A stretch of 21,812 nt of DNA from Linderina pennispora (taxonomy: Eukaryota; Kickxellomycota; Kickxellomycetes; Kickxellales; Kickxellaceae): positions 1 to 21,812 of the forward strand of contig NW_024468425.1 of assembly GCF_002104995.1 (NCBI RefSeq), written 5' to 3'. This document shows positions 17,101-21,812 of this stretch, piece by piece (within the stretch, counting starts at the first letter, position 1; each line of letters opens with the position of its first letter). The position numbers and the translations under genes are program-made. Under the pieces are notes generated by a model that worked only from the letters and a program-made list of their open reading frames with translations, had not been told where the DNA came from and did no database searches.

Positions 17101-18484
17101 GTGTCGCTATTTCCAGAGCGGACACGCTTTACGTTTGGCAACACAGGCCGACTACTACTCCCGAGCCCGCTGTCTCCAGACACCTTGCTGGGGAACGATG
17201 CCTCCCTGGCGGCCAAGCTGTGCATGTATGTCTGCGATTGGTTCAGGTCAAACAAGTACACGTAGTCGTAGCACCAGCTGCCAATGATCTGGTTCGGCAC
17301 ATCCCTCGAAAATCTCAGCCCAGTGACTGGGTTCTGTGTCGCCTTTTCAAAAACCTCCCGCCTGTCCTTGGCGCGACCACGCCGCAGCCTCACGACGCAG
17401 CCGCTACTGGCAACGTCTTGGCCACACGAGTCGCATCTTCTCTGTGGCATGGATGACACCCGCGGCATGCGCAGGTCATGGACCATGATCGAAAGCATTG
17501 TGCCGCCGACGGCAAAGCTGTGGGTGTAGAATGGGTTCACGTCCAGTGCATGCAGCTCTGCGTGAATCATGTGGTAGTCTGCGACTATACGGCTGCCATC
17601 GGGGTGACCTAGGCTGCGCCTGGGCGGTTCTCGAATATCGTAGTGCCGTGCAGTGCCATCCTCAGAACAAGACAGAAACTGATTCGGCGAATCGGGAATC
17701 GGTGCAGCCCGTTTCACGGGGCTCGAGTGCGCAGTAAATGTGCGGATACAGAAGTCAGCTGGCCCAATGACCGCCGAGCTTTCGGTGCCACTGGCCGCAA
17801 GCAGGATGCGGTTGATATCGAATATTTTGATACTGTGGTCCATTGAGCAGGCAATGAGCAAGTGGTCATTGGGCGCAGGCATGACCTTGAGGTCAAATAC
17901 GCGCTCGGCAAACCCAGTCTTGATCTTACAGATGCGTGATCCATCGGATGCGGCTCGCCAGATACAGATCGTCGAGTCGTCCGATCCAGAGAACAGGTAC
18001 TGGCCGTCGGGCGACCAACTAGTGAAAGTAGCAATAGGCGGTTGGTAGTTGAGTGCATGTGGAGTGCATATAGCAGCAGCAGCAACAGCAGCGGCACCAG
18101 TTTCGGAGGGCGCAGCATCTGTGCCGCAAGGCTGGAATGAAAATACGGATGCCACCTTCTGGAGTGCGAGTCTCATGGTCCCCACACCACCGGGATAATT
18201 TTGTCTGGCTTACCATAGTGCATTTACGCAGCCTTCGTGACCTTGGAGTGACTGCCGCAACTCCATGTTCTGGATGTTGCAAGTGCTTCGCGACCACTGA
18301 GCTACAGTGGGCACCAGGGAAATTGATAGGTCAGCAGCTATTAGTAATACTGGTTGTGCAGACGTGGTGGGCAGGGCGCCAAGGTGCTCTGATGGAACTT
18401 ACCGACGGTGCCGCTGCATGCCTCGAGTCTGCCTGCCAAGGGAAGCACCTGGCGCTGTCTGTTGAGGGCAGGGAGCGAGACCAT
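14169..18484 (-). CDS. WD40-TPR-WD40 protein, WDTC1 (DCAF9)/DCAF6-like CUL4-DDB1 adaptor
   Basis: Proposed exons 18403-18484, 18214-18301 and 14169-18018 join in phase to 1339 residues. Exon 2 supplies the family hallmark GHEGCVNAL, completed across the junction as CWSPDGQYLFSGSDD. N-terminal WD40 repeats (about residues 46-320) include FLSCSEDGTARHYDIR. A TPR-like segment (about 530-700: EYKEAIGIM, NRAAMNMF, RRDCEMALQLNP) and closing WD40 blades (about 1091-1170: CYKGHCNFQTIKDVNF, SGSDDGRMFIWDR, HPTLPLIAVSGID) match WDTC1/adipose, a substrate receptor of CUL4-DDB1 ubiquitin ligases. It is about twice as long as animal WDTC1 because of Ser/Asp-rich, probably disordered insertions; an acidic tail (SDDDMDEDYDSDMD) ends it. 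Translation could also begin at ATG 18266 in exon 2. An uninterrupted frame reaching ATG 18176 would lack the first blade and begin with Ala-rich intron sequence. Confidence 0.82.
15136..15176. repeat. 15-bp tandem repeat coding SSDMS in the acidic insertion
   Basis: The 15-bp unit TGTCGCTGGAGCTCA is repeated about twice on the + strand, coding repeated Ser-Ser-Asp-Met-Ser on the minus strand. It is a small in-frame slippage expansion within a disordered Ser/Asp-rich stretch. Confidence 0.7.
18019..18213 (-). other. Intron 2 of the WD40/TPR gene
   Basis: 195 nt on the minus strand with donor CTATG|GTAAGC at 18213 and acceptor CACTAG|TTGG at 18019, and a TACCAAC branch-like site. Splicing joins GHEGCVNAL to CWSPDGQYL, restoring a canonical first WD40 blade. 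The intron has no stop in one frame, which can mislead gene callers. Confidence 0.8.
18302..18402 (-). other. Intron 1 of the WD40/TPR gene
   Basis: 101 nt on the minus strand: donor CCGTCG|GTAAGT, branch-like TACTAAT, acceptor CACTGTAG|CTCAG. The phase is correct between exon 1 (27 codons plus one base) and exon 2. Support is weaker than for intron 2 because exon 1 has no recognisable domain. Confidence 0.55.
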
Positions 18485-18740
18485 TTGGTTGCTGCTGTTG
18501 GAATGTGACTGTGTGCAGGGGAAATGCGGAATAAAAACAAGAACGCAGTTGTACAGGGAAGCAGACACGCTGTTGTCGATAGAAGAGAATCTGGGCTGTG
18601 TGCAGGCCGACTATTTTTGGTGGAAACACGCCGTTTTTTGTTGTTCAGGGTTGCCAGAAAAAAGTACAAAGTGCAAATAATTGTTTGAGGAAAACTGGCG
18701 AGAAAAAGGGGTTGCGCTAATCGCCTTTGCCCAGTGAAGC
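18485..18740. other. Upstream region of the WD40/TPR gene
   Basis: About 255 bases between the 3' end of REV3 and the start of the WD40/TPR gene, both on the minus strand. No TATA box or poly(A) hexamer stands out. CAACAACA-like pyrimidine/purine-skewed tracts lie near 18480-18500. Confidence 0.45.
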
Positions 18741-21700
18741 TTAAATGCCTTGGCTCTCCATCTCAGCGCGGAGCTGAGCCCACGCCTGGTTCCTGCGCGT
18801 CAGCTTGTGCCGCTCAAACATCGTCGGGCAGTCGAGGCTGTCCACAGCCCTCAACGGCCATAAGCACATCGGCTCGGTTCCCGCCACCAACACACTGTAC
18901 ACACTTGTCCAATACCGCTTTCGACGCCCAGTCAATACCCATCTGGATCCGGGCCAGCCTTGACATCAGCGCTGGCCTGTCGTCCAGGCATGCCTCGCAC
19001 ACGCGCAGCAGCTTGTCACTGGCCCCTTGGCGCGACCCGGCGACGGCAGGTGTGGCATGGTCTGGTGGCACAGCAGGCATGAGCGTTCGTGGTAGAAGTG
19101 GTCGAGAGTTCGGCGTGCCGGCCTCCTTTTGACAGGCTTGTCGAGTCCGTCATTATCATCGTCGGCTTGGTCGCCAGAAACACATCGATAGAGAATCATG
19201 CAGCCCCTTGCGCCGGTGGCGAGGCATGTCATTGACCCATGTCTGACATCGATGCCCACCAGGCCCAGGACCCGGTCGAGTGCCGGCACAATCTGCTTGC
19301 TGATGTAGTACTGGTAGTTTAGGTGCAGTTCTGGCCTGTTCAGCAGCGCCAGCGGCCTGACAACCTGGTCAGTCAGCCGGGCATTTGGCCCGCCATCAAC
19401 CACCACATATGGAACCCGCTCGCCGTACTGCGGCTCGGCTCTGGCGTCACTCTGCATGTCATCCATGCTGACCTTGGCATGTGGTGGCAGAACCTGCGCC
19501 GAGTATGTGCCAAGCCGCACTTCTTTGGCAATGAAAAAGTCCATCATCGGGTACTCGCCCTGCGATACCTTGGAGATCTCGTCGGTGATGAACGACTTGA
19601 CCTGCGACAGATCGTTGGTCGCAAACAGACGGTCCATTGTACCTTCGATGATCTTTTGGCGGCCACGCATCCATCGCGCCGCACCAGCTCCATGCCCTTG
19701 ACGTCAAGCATCGGGTCGGTCTGGTCTGGCGCCGTGTACATCCAGCCGGCATAGCGCTTCTTTGTCAACAGCACGCAGGGCTGGTACACTTTCTCAAACT
19801 TGAGCTTGACCGGCGCCGGATTCAACGCAGTAACGGCCTGGGCAATCTCGTGGCCCAGCTTGAATGCTGTCTGCCGGCTCTTCCCTGGGAAATGAACAAA
19901 CACTGAGTCGGTATCGCCATACACTACGCGGGCACCCCACTCGTCGTGCTTCGAGTGAATGAACCGGCACTCTCCAGTGTCTCGCGCCCAGATTGCACAA
20001 TGGCATCGGCAATCTCCACGCACGGCATTCGGCCAGAAAATGACGCGCCTGCGTACCCGTAGGTGACGTTGGCAATCAGCTTGAGACCCAGCTGCCGTGC
20101 ATCCAGGTTCTTGCACAGCATCTCATCATCGCTCCACGTCTTTCGCATTTTTAAGCATCACCCGGCTCTCAAGGATCTCCTGCAGCATTCGACCCAGCAG
20201 ACCCTTGCGGATCTCGGGCTTGACAAACACAGCGCCGTTAGGGGAGATTGTGACATGGTCGCGCAGCTTCGACAGGATGCCGGGCGGGATATGCACATCG
20301 GTGAAGCCAAGTCGTCGCTTGGTGCCGGGGGCTTGCGATACTGCATCCTCGACACTGCCAAGGCACGTTGAGAAGCAGTAGTTGTATGCGATCATAATGC
20401 TCGGGTAGAGACTCTGGAAGTCAAGCACCACCACTGGGTCCGTGTAGTACCGGCTCTGCGGCTCAAGCACCAGCGGAGCGCATTCGGCAGCCCGTTGCTG
20501 CGCGACTTGCTCGCGGGTCGGCGACGAAAGGATATACAGCTCTGGGTGTGCAATACGCGCCATTAGCGACTCGACACGCAGCTGCGATCCACGAGTGATC
20601 ACTGAGTCAAAGTCTATGCCGATGATGCTGGCAAACTCAGACGCCCTTTGCACGATATCCATGGTGTCCAGCAGCCGCAGATCTGCCCGCGCCCGGTACA
20701 TGACATGCCGGATAGCTCGAATCCCAGCCACCGCTGGCCCATTCAAAAACCACTGAGAGATTTTGCTGTGTGTGAAATGCGGAACTTTCTCTTTCAGGAC
20801 TTCCTCAGCGATCTTTTCGAGCGAATACGACGTCAGCGCGAGCTCGCTGCGCATCAGACGCCAGACGTTGAGTACATGTCGCCCAGCGATGCTCAATGCT
20901 GCACCTTTCTTGTAGCTCCACGAGTCTTGCTCGCGTCCATATCCGCTCTGCTGGCGGCGCCATGGTGGATCGATTATCCGTGATAGGTCGCTGCTCAGCC
21001 GCATGCCATAGACAACGTCGGCGCGCTCGATCAGATACCCCCACGAGCTATTCTGCACTTCGTATCCACACAAAATCAGGGTCATGCGTGCACACCCACT
21101 GCGTGAATTCAGTTATCATCTGGACTTCGTCGTCCAGGTTCAAATGCTCGACATGGCCCGGAAACCCGAGTCGCGACAATGGCCTAGACGTACCGTGGGT
21201 CCACACAACAGTCCTGCATCCAGAGTACGGCGATACATCCCATTGCGGTTTGTCAGTCACCATACACGCAACCATACATAGAACGAGTCGAGCTTGGGGT
21301 CTGGAAGCAGCCAGTCCCGCGTGCTAGTGATAATCTCGAGCGACATCTGCGACATGGGGACTTTTTCGCGTTTCCCAATACAATTTAGCTGCTGTGACGT
21401 CGAGGACATTGTAGGCGTCACAGACATGGACTGTGTGTTGGTGAACCCAGAGGCTTTCCCAGCACTGAGCCCCACTTCAGGTCTGACTGATCGCGCTGGC
21501 GCTTCCTGGCTGGAGTATGCAAGGCATCTGCCGAATCAGCCAGTTGTGATGGCACAGCGCTGTGTTACCGATGCGTACCCAGCTACAGCTGTGTGCGGAT
21601 GTGGCGGTCGTATGGCAAACTCCCCCATCCGTCAGCAATACCAGAGCTCCTTTGCGCTCGTTGGCTCATAGCTGCGTTTGTTGCGCTTATTGCCGCTGGG

Positions 21701-21812
21701 CTCCACATTTGCTGACGCTGGCGCTCTATTCGTGCTGCTCTGCTGCTGCTTGATCGGTCCAAGTCTTGACGAGCTGTCAAACACAGGAGCTCCGACGGAT
21801 CGGCATGCGAAC
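18741..21812 (-). CDS. REV3: DNA polymerase zeta catalytic subunit, C-terminal two-thirds, with about eight frameshifts
   Basis: The gene enters from the right edge and ends at TAA 18741-18743. From N to C the pieces read: a Gln/Ser-rich linker (to about 21650), an exonuclease-like domain start (MSLEIITSTRDWLLPDP), SSWGYLIERADVVYG, polymerase motif DFQSLYPSIMIAYNY (Asp at 20420-20422), LDARQLGLKLIANVTYGY, SFSGRMPCVEIAD, the catalytic YGDTDS (19904-19921) and KKRYAGW. The end carries CLLC...CEAC and CVQC...C-x4-C zinc/iron-sulfur cysteine pairs and SLDCPTMFERHKL. Pol zeta extends mismatched or lesion-containing primers in the nucleus and lacks proofreading. Breaks lie near 21276, 21068, 20148-20152, 19965, 19658, 19023-19026 and 18842, plus one or more above 21480. 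Each is a one-base gain or loss, several in homopolymers. No catalytic residue is lost. It is either a young pseudogene or sequence error. Confidence 0.9.

Noticed and set aside
18019-18176. N-terminus of the WD40 protein from ATG 18176 in the uninterrupted frame
   Set aside because: It lacks the first WD40 blade half, is Ala-rich without similarity, and is bounded by good splice sites.
18966-20148. REV3 frame changes explained by short introns
   Set aside because: Conserved protein sequence continues across each break with only one base gained or lost, leaving no room for GT-AG introns.
1-21812. CRISPR arrays, rRNA, plasmid or phage modules
   Set aside because: No spaced direct repeats, rRNA cores or such genes were seen; gene structure is eukaryotic throughout.

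Overview
The window reads as nuclear DNA of a fungus, most likely an early-diverging one. A Kickxellomycotina/Coemansia-like source is my best guess, from a secreted triple CBM19-like chitin-binding protein, a divergent F-box-like protein, a gelsolin/villin repeat (rare in Dikarya), very few short GT-AG introns and eukaryote-only genes (REV3, a CUL4-DDB1 adaptor, a xanthine-dehydrogenase-type enzyme). This placement is inference; no rRNA or marker gene is present.

Layout, left to right. The 3' end of a gelsolin/villin-family gene (+, about 2-402) carries one apparent frameshift. An AT-richer stretch to 1952 holds a decayed, multiply frameshifted coding relic (about 1063-1610) that looks like a fungal mobile-element protein. 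A Gfo/Idh/MocA oxidoreductase (-, 1953-3263) faces, across a 1-kb shared upstream region, a secreted three-repeat cysteine-rich protein (+, 4259-4900). Next on + come alkaline phosphatase (5416-6867), a 1335-residue xanthine-dehydrogenase-family molybdo-flavoenzyme with an altered substrate pocket (7059-11066), a 639-residue F-box-like protein (11432-13351) and a two-exon 116-residue MIC12-like membrane protein (13665-14099). A possible 100-residue roadblock-like gene lies opposite at 13311-13613. On -, a long WD40-TPR-WD40 protein (WDTC1/DCAF family, three exons, 14169-18484) and the 3' part of the DNA polymerase zeta catalytic subunit REV3 (18741 to beyond 21812) complete the window.

The genes do not form an obvious pathway. 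They look like ordinary eukaryotic neighbours: wall binding, phosphate scavenging, purine/heterocycle oxidation, mitochondrial inner-membrane organisation, ubiquitin-ligase adaptors and translesion synthesis. I found no convincing new multigene system. The best leads are the enzyme with E802, R880, F1009 and T1010 equivalents all replaced, the hidden N-terminal exons of the WD40 gene, the eight single-base frame breaks in an otherwise well conserved REV3, the mobile-element relic and the small opposite-strand ORF. Frame breaks cluster in the outermost genes on both sides while about 12 kb of coding sequence between them is clean. Low-quality sequence near contig ends is therefore a serious alternative to real gene decay.
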